The notes below the pieces were generated by a model, which did no database searches, was not told the origin of the DNA, and saw only the letters and a program-made list of their open reading frames with translations. A DNA stretch of 64,000 nucleotides from Onchidella celtica (taxonomy: Eukaryota; Mollusca; Gastropoda; Systellommatophora; Onchidiidae). The stretch covers positions 7,776,457-7,840,456 of the forward strand of contig OZ007569.1 in NCBI GenBank assembly GCA_963931925.1. Direction: 5' to 3'. This document shows, one piece after another, positions 41,485-53,758 of this stretch. The position numbers were made by a program, and so were the translations under genes. Within the stretch, counting starts at the first letter, position 1. Each line of letters begins with the position of its first letter.

Positions 41485-41959
41485 AGACAAGGTGGTAGAG
41501 GCAAGGCGCTCGCCTCTCATGCCAAGGGTCCCGGGTTCAAAACCTGACTGTGCAGGCATGTTGGAAATTGGGATTTTTCTCATATTTTCAAGTCCCTGAT
41601 CCTATTGGGGGGGGGGGGGGTGGGGTAGGAAGGATCGAGTACCTAATCTTCTCAGATAAGGACGAAAAAATTCGGAGGGCCCGTGTGCATGTTGCGCACG
41701 TTAAAGATACCTTAGCAGTTGGAAATCGTAAAGAGCAAGCCGTATAGGCCGCTGCCCGGGCAAAATTGAAATTAAAATTAATAGATTAAAATTTAGCCAT
41801 ATCACTTCCCCCCCCCCCCCCCCCCGCCAAATCACCAACAAAAAATTGTAATTCATTATTAAATAAATATTAATAGATATTCAAATATTATTATAATACT
41901 TTAGAATACAAGTTGTGAGTTGTGAACTGCGCCTAACAGGCTGCATTACAATTTGCTCT

Positions 41960-41992
<33 letters not shown>

Positions 41993-42125
41993 GTAGAGAG
42001 TGAGAGAGAGAGAGAGGGTGAAAGAAAGAAAGAGCGAGTGAGAGAGCTTCTGTAAAGCGCGTAGAGCATTTCTAATGGAAATGGATATGCGCTATATAAA
42101 TGACAACCATTATTATTATTATTAT
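41485..42125 (+). mobile_element. tRNA-derived SINE, full length, tail type 2
   Basis: The head 'ggcgctcgcctctcatgcc' has B box GGTTCAAAACC, followed by the same body as at 37951 (ggatcgagtacctaatcttc; cagttggaaatcgtaaagag; gccgctgcccgg). Then come a C-run, 'gttgtgaactgcgcctaaca', a GA-rich stretch and a tail 'cttctgtaaagcgcgtagag' plus 'atatgcgctatataaatg', ending in ATT repeats. A G-run at about 41610 and the C-run at about 41810 may be assembly-sensitive. Confidence 0.8.
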
Positions 42126-43569
42126 AGATAAAGAGAGGAGATGATGGACAGACAGGTAGGCAAAGGGGCTGCATTTATATTTTATATCAGTATAATAAAG
42201 AGGGGGTGTTCTCTTGCAAACGAAAAAAGAACGTGACAGGCCAAAACTCCTCATTTCTCATGCCAGATTTTATGGCTCTTGGTCCAATGGTCTTCGTGTT
42301 GAATACATCAGATGGAAAAACACAAAGTTATACAAACAGACAGACTGTCACGTTAGACAGACAGACAGACAGACAGTTTTACATATAAATAAATTGAAAA
42401 CAGTTTGCTTTTTTCAATAAATGATTTGAACAGTCGACATGGAAGGCTGAGCGTCATGAATGAAGCTGGCGTCAAGGCCAAACTGAAGAAATAACAGCAT
42501 AAACATCAAGAGCATTTATTATTCTAATAAAATTATTTATATATCCAGGTTCTATTCCTGGCTCGAATACAATCAGGCAGCTGTGAGTTCATAGCACTAA
42601 ACTCAGATTTCCCAGTAAACCTAGGCAGATGTTCACTGCCGGACGAAATTGAATACAGAATTTACTATCTGTTATTCTGTGCTGTTATTCGAACATTTTC
42701 CTATTTATTTGTCACATTGTGTTGACAGCGGGATATAAATTTATTTCTATATATATCTAGATTGGTATTTTTAGCTACCTCACCAAAATTAGGATGTTTA
42801 CTGTTGTGCAAACTTGCGCTGCTATTCAGATATTTGGCTATTATGAACGTATCTATTGATTGGTGCCAACAGACAGACTTCGCAGTCCATGTACAGTCAC
42901 AGCGTCATCACCCTGGGGCTTGCCACACTGTCACCTGTCCATTTTGTCGTCATGGAGGAAGAAACCAAATAAGCGAGAACTTTTCCAATCTTGCAAGGAT
43001 GCCTTCCTTTAATGCACTGTCAAAACCATCTGTATAGTCTTCAAATCTTAGACTATTCTATGATGAGCTTCTTCAGAAAGCTGTCTTATAAACTTTCCCA
43101 AACATGAAGAACAAGCAAGCCATGATTCCAATGAACGAGAAAGTTCGGATCTAAGTGGTATAAGTGTATGTCTATGGTGGTATGCTACGAACTGCAGGCC
43201 CGTCTGGCTGGTGACGTCACTGCATTGAGTTTCTATGAGACCCCGCGCTCAAGCCAACTAGTTGGCCGACCAAAATTAGCCCGTACGCGCCTGGTCGTAA
43301 ATCGCTTGTTGTTTGACCTATCCAAATGTAACTAGTTCATCTCACATCTCCAACTGCAAACTCAATATTTCATTCAGTGAGCCATGACTGAAAATATAAT
43401 TGAGCATCATTATGGTCATTAACATGTCGATATCGTTCTGTTAAAAACTCGAACGCTCTCTGAACCAAATTTTACAGGTGAAGGGAAAACATTTCCAATT
43501 CTCTATCCTCTGCAAGTGACACAAGGTCTGCTGCGTTCATGTTCTCAAAAACCAAGTACTCAGCTAGTT
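42126..43569. other. non-coding stretch
   Basis: A GACA run at about 42340-42375 and otherwise no recognised feature. The 91-codon frame at 42762-43037 has no domain. Confidence 0.55.
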
Positions 43570-44002
43570 AACATTGCGCACGTTAAAGACACCTTGGCAG
43601 TTGGAAATCGTAAAGAGCAGGCCGAACAGGCCGCTGCCTGGGCAAAATTGAAATTAATAGATTAAAATTTATCCATATCATCCCCCCACCAGCAACAACA
43701 AAATTTATTATTCATTATCAAATATATATTGTTATTAATATATATCCAAATATTATTTGTATTGTGAGTTGTGAACTGTTGTGAGTTGTGAACTGCGCCT
43801 AACAGGCTGCGTTACAATTCTGTAATAGAGAGAGAGTGAGCGAGACAGGGAGAGAGAAAGAAGTAGTGTAGTGTGTTGAGCGCTTCGCCGGCGCTCCATT
43901 CTGCTCTGTGGCTGACATGTTGCTTCTGTAAAGCGCATAGAGCATTTTAAAAATGGATATGCGCTATATAAATGCCATCCATTATTATTATTATTATTAT
44001 TA
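43570..44002 (+). mobile_element. 5'-truncated SINE, tail type 2
   Basis: It begins within the body (acgttaaagacaccttggca) and continues through 'gttgtgaactgcgcctaaca', a GA-rich stretch and the tail 'atggatatgcgctatataaa' with ATT repeats. The order is the same as at 41485-42125, so the composite is a true family and not a chance juxtaposition. 'gttgtgagttgtgaactg' is tandemly duplicated here. Confidence 0.82.
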
Positions 44003-44536
44003 AGGACAAAAACAATTGAAACGCCTACTCGCTAAGATAATTATTTGATATGTTAATCGAATACAAACTGAAAGATTATACCAAAGTTAGAATTAATAGA
44101 CCTAGATGTCTATGCCATAAACACTCCAATGTAGCAAGTCGAGAAAAAACAATATTTTTCTTTTCAGTCAAAATACGAACACTGTGAAAAACAGGATGCC
44201 ACACTCATTGATCCAGTGCGTCATAAACCATTTCCTGGTTTTAACTTGAAAGGTAATTAACTGGCGAAGTACAACAATAAATATTTTGTTTTTGTACGAG
44301 TCCATTGTCCAAGTTGGTCTTGGAGAGTACATTGGTTGTTCACACGTCTTGCTAACTTGATGGGAGATGGTTCTCTAAATTAGAATCTGTAACAAGATCA
44401 AAGTAATTGAAACTCCTGGGGGGAGTGAGACCATGTGGCATCTTCACAGGAAAAAGACCATCGTCATATGTTGATCAAGTACCCCGTCCCTTGATTACCT
44501 TTGCACAGCAGAGGTCAAGTCCCAATCAGGTAAAGA
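44003..44536. other. short non-coding stretch
   Basis: Nothing recognised. Confidence 0.5.
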
Positions 44537-44544
44537 CTCTAGAT

Positions 44545-44852
44545 CAGGGGTGCTCAACCTTTATTGACATAGGATCTACTTTTACATTTCCCAGCCTTTG
44601 GAGATCTGCCAGCCTGGCCAAGCCCTGAAACAAAAAATAAAAGAAACTGAACCTATGCTGGTGTGCCTATCGGCATTATTCACTTTAACCTACAACTAAC
44701 ACAAACCCGCCACATCCAAGAAAAACGACCAGCCAAAATACAAAGATATAATATATATACCTGGCGGGTGTGTCCTACATTCATCCCGCGATCGACTGCC
44801 AAGCATTTGAAGATCGACCGGTAGATCGCGATCGACTGGTTGAGCACCCCTG
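44545..44852. mobile_element. non-autonomous hAT element (308 bp) with perfect 8-bp TSD
   Basis: Perfect 15-bp terminal inverted repeats CAGGGGTGCTCAACC/GGTTGAGCACCCCTG, flanked by CTCTAGAT on both sides (44537-44544 and 44853-44860). End sequence and 8-bp duplication are diagnostic of hAT, near the Charlie type. The interior is rich in GATC-containing palindromes near the right end ('gatcgcgatcgact') and has no ORF. Confidence 0.92.
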
Positions 44853-44860
44853 CTCTAGAT

Positions 44861-45918
44861 GTTGTCCTGCAGTCTTTGAATGGCAGTTATAATCTGAATT
44901 TCTGTATCGTGATCATTACGTGTTACCCAATCATGTGGTACACTGCTTATATAATTACATCCCATAAATATATATGGAGAGAGAGACAGACAGAGACAGA
45001 TAGACAAACAGACAGACAAAAGACAAACAGACAGACATACATACAGACAGACAAAGAGATCGCTTGGACAAATTATTAACAGCGATACGCACACGGAAAT
45101 GAAACTCGCAATATTCTTCACCTGCAATTTTGTTCACTCTTAAACTTCTGTCCTTTGGTCGTGATTACGTCGCGATTACGATGTAGGCTATCTTTAAATG
45201 TAGTTTTGATATAGCCACTCACTCGGTTGGTAAGTGGAATCATAATTCCTCTCTGACCCGAGTTTCATCTCCTGTGACGCCAGTCACTCTTTAAAAACTC
45301 GCGGAGTTCCAGATACTGACATTTAGCGTTGGATTGCATGACTTATGGCGTAGCAAACCGCAACTCTTACACCGTTGGACGAAAGGAGTTACGGAGAATC
45401 GTGGAAAAATTACAAGTAATACCGGCATAAAGATGTAATCGTGGCGTAAACAACTGGCCCCCAGCACCAACGATACCAGCAATGGTTGCACCAGGCATTC
45501 TGTAACATGCACGTGAGCTTATGCAAACCTGGACCAACAAATAGGTAAGAAGAACGTGGATGAAATGTCAGTGAAGGTCCAGTGTTGGTCAAAGAGAAGA
45601 TTAAAACACCTGTTATTGTCAACACAGAAACAGTATCCTTATCCAAGATCCTTCTCCCATGATTTGCTTAAGAAGCTATTAAAAATGATGGTTTCAGAAC
45701 AACTGATTTTAAATTTTTTTAATTTTTTTTTTTTTTTTCGGTGAGCCAATGATTGGTTCCTGATTTCTGAAGAACGCTCATTAATTTATTTAGTTATCAT
45801 TTTGGAGTGATTATAATTATCATGTCTCCTGTTACAGGTCTTCTAGTTTTCTTTCTTTTTTTTTTCTGCCTATGTCTGTGTATTGTGTGTGTGTGTGTGA
45901 TTTATATGATATAAATGT
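44861..45918. other. non-coding stretch with a GACA microsatellite
   Basis: An imperfect GACA/GATA array lies at about 44978-45056. A GT run is at about 45884. No gene recognised. Confidence 0.55.
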
Positions 45919-45982
45919 TGTAAAGCGCTTAGAGCCTGGTTGTAAACGGGATGAAGCGCTATAGAAATGCTCTGTATTATCT
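45919..45982 (+). repeat. retroposon 3' tail (TAAAGCGCTTAGAGCC type)
   Basis: 'gtaaagcgcttagagcctgg', then 'gatgaagcgctatagaaatg', then TATT: the same layout as the tail of the SINEs at 41485 and 43570 and the fragment at 37803. Confidence 0.65.
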
Positions 45983-46864
45983 ATACAAATAAAAGAGAAA
46001 CTTTACGACATTGCGCGCGCCTCTGTCGCTACTCCTCCGTTAATGTTGATTCTATGGCCTTCAAATTTTACACAGGGCTTAGTATAGTCTGTGGTCGTGT
46101 CGCCGGCACATAAAATTTAAATATATTTGAGAAATAACAGAACGTTTGTTTCCGTTTTTGTGTTGCGACACATCAAATTTTCGGCAAATTTGCGGCAATT
46201 TTTTGTCATTGATTACAGTATTCTGTGCGCAAATTGCTTGAGCGATTACAGTCGCCGATTTTGTTGAATCGCCTCGCAATATAGCCGATTGTGCTAAACT
46301 GCCTCGGAATAGACCCCCAAATTACATGTCTTATCATGAGGACGCAGATCTACATGTCTTATCATGAGGACGCTGATCTAATGATTTACGTGCACTGTAC
46401 CTTCAAGAATGCATTTTCTCATAATATTTCATCGACTGAAGTAATCAGACCTATTTAACTCATGATGTTTTACGCCAACGATTACCGCCAACTTCCGCCG
46501 TCACACATTTTAAAACAGTGCACAACTGTGGTTAAGTTTCAACTTTGTTCTGATTAGTTTACATCTAGACTAGGTCTATATATCTGTGTTTTAGCATGTG
46601 TTTTCAATAGCCTATGCCTACATTCTAGACTAGATCTAGGAAAGGAAAGATTCTGGATTAGGTCGGGAGATTGACACCACAGTACAGGGCCAACGTTTCA
46701 AGCGGCAACGATTGTTGTACGTGGGTGGCCATCACACATTTTAACTGTTTAAAGCAGCGCCCAACAGCAGGACTTTCATTTCGTTGCTCAACAGCAAACC
46801 TTTTTGGCTTTGGTTAGGTTTCAGCTTTGTTCTAATTAGTCTAGACTAGATCTAAGTTTTTAAT
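45983..46864. other. stretch with internal direct duplications, possible transposon 5' end
   Basis: A 28-bp tandem pair lies at 46323-46350 and 46351-46378. Two longer imperfect direct copies lie at about 46490-46660 and 46735-46895, sharing 'tcacacatttta', 'caactttgttctgattagt' (versus 'cagctttgttctaattagt'), 'ctagactagatct' and 'aggaaa.ggaaag..tctgg'. No ORF before 46865. Confidence 0.5.
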
Positions 46865-46930
46865 ATGCCTAGGAAAAGGAAAGGGTCTGGATTAACAACG
46901 TCGTCTATCCAGAAGTTCTACAGTGAAGGT
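46865..46930 (+). CDS. possible short first exon (MPRKRKGSG..., unrecognised)
   Basis: An ATG opens a basic 22-codon stretch (MPRKRKGSGLTTSSIQKF and a few more residues) that meets a good donor-like site, AG/GTATGT, at about 46930. Without splicing it stops four codons later. Short basic starts followed by an 'IQKFY'-like motif occur in some transposon-derived nuclear proteins, but no downstream exon was found in the window. A chance ORF is a real alternative. Confidence 0.2.
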
Positions 46931-46941
46931 ATGTCACAATA

Positions 46942-49900
46942 GTTAACCCATTGTCATCATCTGTCACTGTCACACTGCCTTTTCTTTCTTTCCTATTCCG
47001 TTCGTAGAACGGGTAATCAGGCTTGTTATTATATAAACCTGGCTCGGTTGATTCTGGATTTCGGCCTGGGGGATCAACGGAAATCACAGAAAACGTGTCT
47101 TTGTGTATTCCATGACAATATCTATGTGAGTTCGTGTCTTGGTGCTTGTTCTGGCTCATGTCTTGTTGATGTCCAGCCAATATGTGTCAGTAGAAAGAAT
47201 ATGGACAGAGACAGTATTCAAAAAGGAAAGAAAAAACTATAGATATTTACATCATTTAAAGCAACGCGTATCAACCTTCACCATGTGTTATATCACATAA
47301 TATCTGGTGTCTTACAGGCTCGGTCCATTAATTATTGAACAGACGTGGACTTGAGTCTCGGCTGAGACAGTATTCTGTACTCTAGCATTTAAATCCGTGG
47401 ATTATTATTTTCTAATTTTACAGTTACATGGTTATCAAGACAACAAGACGACTTGTAATCAATCCTGAGGGCCGTCTTAGTCTGTGAGCTTTTATTGATT
47501 ACCGCATTGTTATCGTCTTAGACATATCGTAACCGACAAATGAGTAGTTTCCTTGATACACTTTGCAGTTACAGATCTGTTCTAAAGTTTTGTGATATTT
47601 TACTTCCGCATAATGTGTAATTTCCTGGCTTTTAAGGGGTTGGAATTGAGTTTAATTAAGCGAATATTTTGTTAATAAAGATTTCCACGTTTGGCAAAAA
47701 CGTCTCCAAAAACATACCCTCCTGCCCCTCCCCCTCCTCCCGACAGCCACCCATATCACCCCATCCTCCATTTTTTTCTTTGCTTGGGTCATGAACCAGG
47801 GCTCACGTCTCGTCCCGTTTCTTCTCCTTGGTGAGGTGATCAGATAAACATGCAACCCAGGCAGGTCACCATCAGGTCAGACACCCAGGAATGACGGGAA
47901 GGGAGCAAAATGGCCTCCCTCGCCCGCAGGTTTTTGTTTGTTGTTGGAGTTAAAAGGTTTTACAGATTTCCATGCCATTTCAGCATCCTTGTGTGGCAAT
48001 TGTGCCGGGTAGTTTACATAGCTGCCCGCCGGGCCTATAGGACAGAGCAGTGGGTGAAGGTAAACCAAAGCGCCTTAAAGTAGCTGGAGAAAGGATCACA
48101 GGCGAGAGTGGCCAGGAAAGTACAAAGAGGGAGAAACAGAAGGAAGACTAAACTTGACAAACCAGTGATCAGCAGTAAGGCCGGACTAAAGACATTCACT
48201 GAGACATAATAATAGTTATGAGAAGCTTTAGAGACCCTATTTGGCAACCGGTTATAGAGAACAAGTTTGGAACAACAACAACAAACAAATCTGGAATTTT
48301 GAAAAGCCTCCTCCTTCTGACCATGAGGCCGAATCTCCAGGTTTGTTTAGCTCAGAGGTTCCCAATCTCTGTGTTAATGTCGGCTCTTTTGCCAAATTTA
48401 CGTTTCCTCTATCGACACCTAAGCAATAAATAATTTAATAAAATAATGTTTTTTTACTTTCTTTAAAAATTTAAACTGTAAGCATAACATAAGCTTGTAT
48501 AGGACTAAGGTGTGAAACATACATTATAATCAGAACAAGAAATCTCTTCCACATGTAAATCAGACACCACATTGATTTTAATTTTCTTTATACAAAGTTC
48601 TACTCCAAAAGTGTTTCACCGGTCCCAGATCGACTGTTTGGTTTGTTTTTTTTTTGGTTTTTTTTTAACTCCCTGCCTGATTTTGTTATAACAGGGTGTG
48701 AGACACGCATAGTTTCATCCGCCCACATGATCTCTTCAAAACGTAAACATGAGTTACGACACCACATCCATTATTTCGTCAGCTGTTTGCCATATTGCTG
48801 TGTGTGCACCTTTGCCTTCTCGAGAAAATGAGGATTGAAGTTTGGTCATCGAAAGGGTTAAAACGCATACATCATTACGTCACAAGCACACATCTCGGGA
48901 AATTTAAACCGATTGGAATTATGCTTATACATAACGATAATTGGGGGAAGGAAACGACAAACAGGCCAAGAAAATGAAGAAAAAAGTAAACGGAGGATTG
49001 AATAGAGAGAAGAAAACGGACCAAAGGGAAGATGAAACAAGAAGAAGAGAGTGAAGGAGAAAAAGGATAGGATGAATTTTCCTCAGGGATGAAAATTAAC
49101 AATTTTTTAGATTGTGCATTATTTCAGTATCACAATCCCTCAAACAAATTGAAAGTTGTTATTTTCATTTTCAGATCACCTAAACGAAGAAACAAATTCT
49201 GGTGACTCAATTCGTTTTGATAAAGAATATTTGAAGTAAAAAAAAAAAAAGTCTCTTAGAGGAGACAGGAAAAGACATTGGGGGGGGGGGGGGTGAGATC
49301 TAGGTAGAACAAGAGAGTCTGTATCTTCACACTTTCGTCATAGATGAGAACACTGTGTACTTGTTCGTTCATGTGATCCATACCTGAATTTTTATTCTCA
49401 ACTGTAGATATGCCTTTCCTCCAGAAGTTTCGATTCTGCCTCAACCCTTAAAATATCCTCCCACCCCCCCCCCCCACCATCTGAAGCTCGAATTCCCCCT
49501 TGGCCCCCCCCCCACCCCCACCCCCCCCCCCCTCCCGTCCCAATGGCCGTATGTTCCAGCCTCAGCCCCTGCCAAACCTGCTATTGACATAAACCTGAAA
49601 GACAAACACTTTCCATCCCTAGAGACACTAATTAAAAGACTTGACAAGACGCTGAGCTGACCAATGAATGGCCGGCTTTGTTTGCCCGGGGTCAGCTGGG
49701 TCATGGGCAATATGGTGGCGTGACGTAAGCAGGTCATAAGGTCATTAACCCTATCTGCGATTGGATCGTCTGTGCGGGTGAGTGAATATGGAGGATGAGA
49801 ATGTCATATTGACTTGTGAGATTTGTCACGCTAATGTTTAAGTGAGTCAGTCTTTGTGTGTGTGTGTATGTGTGTATGCATACGTATGCGTGAGCACGCA

Positions 49901-50254
49901 CATCATGTGCCTCTACAGACAGTTGTGCATTTTCGAGTGGGCATATAATTATGCCTATATGCTCGATGAAAAAATGCAAAGAAAAAAAAAAGATAAATGA
50001 ATAAATTACTTTAATTATGCTATAGTCAACAATTGGTCTCTGCTTTACGTGCGACATGACATTTTCTAGCATTCATCTAAAAATGAGGCAAACTCAAATT
50101 TATGAAGAAAAATGAATCTATTACCTTATATCTCCGGAATACTTGACTCTTCGGCACAAAATCTCTTCAATTCTTGAGTGATTCTCAGCTTTCGGGGCAA
50201 AGAATACGTCCAATGTCTGAAGGTTTCATTTCAGAATTCCAAGACGCAATAGCG
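46942..50254. other. non-coding stretch
   Basis: No coding exon or element recognised. 'cagaggttcccaatc' at about 48353 resembles a hAT end without a partner. G- and C-runs at 49278-49293 and 49463-49532 generate Gly- or Pro-rich frames that I do not regard as genes. Confidence 0.5.
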
Positions 50255-50430
50255 GACATATGTTGGTCCAGAGACAAGTTGCTCCCCTCTCAGGCCGAGC
50301 ATACCAGGTTCGATCCCTGGTCGGTGCAGGGATGTTGGAATTATTTGGGGGAAAATTCCTGTCCCTGATCCTATGTTGGGTAGGATCGAGCACCTAGTCT
50401 TCTCAGATAAGGGCAAAAAAAAAAAAAAAT
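50255..50430 (+). mobile_element. tRNA-derived SINE head with A-rich end
   Basis: 'ctcccctctcaggccgagc', a near-consensus B box GGTTCGATCCC, 'ggtcggtgcagggatgttgg', 'ggatcgagcacctagtcttc', then an A-run. This is the same head as at 37951 and 41485. It stops before the 'cagttggaaatcg' block and ends in A(14), so it is either a short subfamily or internally primed. Confidence 0.75.
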
Positions 50431-51285
50431 ACCTACCACAAAACAACACAGAAACGAGAATAAGTAAAACAAACACAAGAAAAGTGAGATGTAAATGCCA
50501 AGAGCAGCGGAACCTGCCAAAATAAAGACCCCAAACAACAAGAAGCAACAGTAGGAAATCTATGGTATATTTGGCTGAAATTGTTTCACAAGTTCACAAA
50601 ATTGGTTACTCGTATCAAAGATATTACAATTGGCAGGGTGAGACAACTTTTGCTTTTATCGTACACAGATTTTGCACCGCCACCTAGTGGCAAACGCGCG
50701 GAAGTCATGAAAATTGCCGTATTTTACAAAGCCAAACGGGGAAAATATTGAATTTTGATCACTGTTCAGCTATCGCTATAGGCCTTGATTGGCGTCACTT
50801 ACTGTGGAATTATAACTTCAATCACTGTGGGAAAACTCTAGCTATTTTTTCTTTCTTTTTAGTCGCAGTAGCACTGTTACAATTTTGCATCATATATTTA
50901 CCATTATATCAAGCATTCTTTCCATATATGCGCCACAGTATATCACTGCCCTTCCACATCAGGTGCTCACTATTTTCAGAAAATACGTTTACTAGTGTGT
51001 ACAAACATGATACCATGCACATTGCGTCCTGTCAAAAATGTTAGCAGTTGTATTGTGGTATAAATTACTAACTAGATCTTATTCACTTATTATAATAAGA
51101 ACGGCTAGGTATTGTCATAATTATAAGCATAACACATATCAGAATTTGTTTTTGAAAAATGGATGCCACTGACACAATAATTTGCTCATAACAGCAGAAT
51201 ATCGAGATGCAAATTATGGCAGTGGACAGCAATTAAAATGATAAATGACACATGGTCAAATTATCGTACAAGCTTACTTTCTATA
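50431..51285. other. non-coding stretch
   Basis: AT-rich. A 98-codon frame (50748-51044) looks hydrophobic but has no recognisable family pattern. Confidence 0.5.
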
Positions 51286-51364
51286 TAATAATAGTGTCTT
51301 CCAGAGTTTGGATATTAAGATATATTATATCTTAAGATCCAAACTCTAGAAGACCCTATTATTA
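51286..51364. repeat. 79-nt near-perfect palindrome
   Basis: The 39-nt arms 51286-51324 and 51326-51364 pair with only three mismatches around a single central T (arm core GTCTTC.AGAGTTTGGAT). It could extrude as a cruciform or form a long hairpin RNA. Confidence 0.9.
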
Positions 51365-51684
51365 CAGTTGTTATGCTTACATACTTATAAGGACATGCTT
51401 GATGTCAACCCAAACATTATCGTGTCATTAACAAAACTAACATTATGGATATCTTCAAGATTGGCAATAATGAGAACAATTATTTCCGTACAATATCCAG
51501 ATTTCTTAATTACTTGTGTCATTGAAAATTGTTCGCAAAGTTAATGGCAGTTGTCTAAGTCAACGTGTCCATGGAATAGATTATAAAATTATCCAGTTTG
51601 TTCTGTCTTCTTTATTGTGTCACTGTACGCCATATTAGTAAAACGAAACGAAACTAACATTGGAATCGCAGGTATGTGGGTTAA
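51365..51684. other. short non-coding stretch
   Basis: Nothing recognised. Confidence 0.5.
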
Positions 51685-52096
<412 letters not shown>

Positions 52097-53719
52097 AATA
52101 GAATAGACTCAGATAGGCAGACCAGCTTCACCTCAACACAAAAAGAGGTAATTAATGGGCATCGGTCCTAACTAACTGAACCTCTATTGGAATTGACCTT
52201 GGCTGTGAGCACTAATTGCGCTGCCTAAACGCACAGGCAGTAAGTAGCCCGTATGCACGCGCAGCTTTAGTACAGGTCACGAAAACCCAGTCCCATAGGT
52301 CTTTGTTGGGTCATCGGTAAACGGGTTACGCCAGAGAAATATTTCGCCACACCCATGACCTATTATTTCCATGCACGCGAATCTGGCTCAAGAATAATAA
52401 ATTCTTACTTGGTACCTGACCTTGGCCGGACCTGTTCTATATCTACTCATCAACTTCTGTAATCTCTGATCTCAGACGCTGCTATGGCATGACATGCATG
52501 CCCTGGCCGTTCTGGTAGCCCCTGAGATGAACAAGTTAGAAACTGCCCCGGAGGAAATATGTATTACCACCATTATTCGTGTGCCCTAGAAAAATACAGA
52601 AATAAAAACGAATGAAAATATCATTTGTCTGTCAGTGCAACAAATATCTTTATCCACATAATCATAAAAACCAATCCGCCTATAATTGCAACATTGACAG
52701 CAACCATGTGCAACAAAACAATAACGGTAGAGATTTCAAAACACAATGCTATACTTTAATAGTACAGTGTGTATAATGATTCATACTTCATACTCCGCAC
52801 AGTTCATTATTACAGGAAATCTTACATTGCTGCTGCCAACGATGAGTCGAACACAACTGGAGAAACACTGGGTCAATCGCCGAACGTTATCCATCATTAA
52901 CGACGATGAATTATGGAGAATTTTTGCTTTTTGTTTTTCCGCCTGCCAGATCTATACAGTGTTTGTAAATCAGCCTGTGCGATATGTCCTGGCTAATTCG
53001 TATTTAACGGCATTTTTGTTTTGAATGGCAGAATTTAAATGTGTTTTCGTGCTTATTTTGGCAACATAAAATAATTTCCTAAAGGATTGGACTGTTTCGA
53101 TTTAACTAATCCATTTTTACTGGCTATCAAAATCGTTCATCTCACACTAGTTCCAATTCATAAGGTTAACCAATTTAACCATCTACAAAATGAATGAATG
53201 AATGAACCAATCAGTCAATCAATCAATCAAGCAATCAATCAAGCAATCAGAAAATAAATGTATAAATAAATGTCATTTTCTACGATTTCTGAATCCTGGG
53301 TATAGTTGCTAACACCTCGCTGAGATGTTAAATACACGTACTCAGTTCAGTCTTTGCAACTTTGAAAGGCGATAACAGGGTGTTACAACAAGACTGGGGT
53401 TAAAAGGCAAATTTAAAGACTTTTGATGGTAGGGTCTGTCTGGGCTATGCGGACAAATTAAGGCTTTTTTTTTTTCCAGCTTGAGGCCAGCTTCTGAATT
53501 CCTTATTGTAGCCAGGTCGCCTACGAAGAAGTTCATGTGATCAATTAGTTAAACCTAATCCAAGTTTTGCCTGAAACGCAAGGGTCAGATAATATGATGG
53601 CTATAACCCGCATTTTCAGATGAAACCGCAATAATGACGAGAGGAAAAAGAGACCAAGACGAGGAAGAAGTACGACAACGACAACCACTTCTCCAGGGAA
53701 AGCAAAAACGACGACAAAT

Positions 53720-53722
<3 letters not shown>
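52097..53722. other. non-coding stretch
   Basis: Contains a short AATC run at about 53210-53250. The 92-codon frame at 52746-53024 has no domain. No gene recognised. Confidence 0.55.

Positions 53723-53757
<35 letters not shown>
53723..53757. repeat. (AC)n dinucleotide microsatellite
   Basis: About 17 uninterrupted units. Confidence 0.95.

Positions 53758-53758
<1 letters not shown>

Noticed and set aside
45983..46320. Possible Helitron-type 5' end (tctatacaaataaaagagaaac)
   Set aside because: Helitrons need a 3' hairpin plus CTRR end and a Rep/helicase or insertion between A and T. None could be shown.
49441..49737. 98-codon minus-strand frame with a Gly-rich tail
   Set aside because: The tail is a C-run translation and the rest shows no family features.
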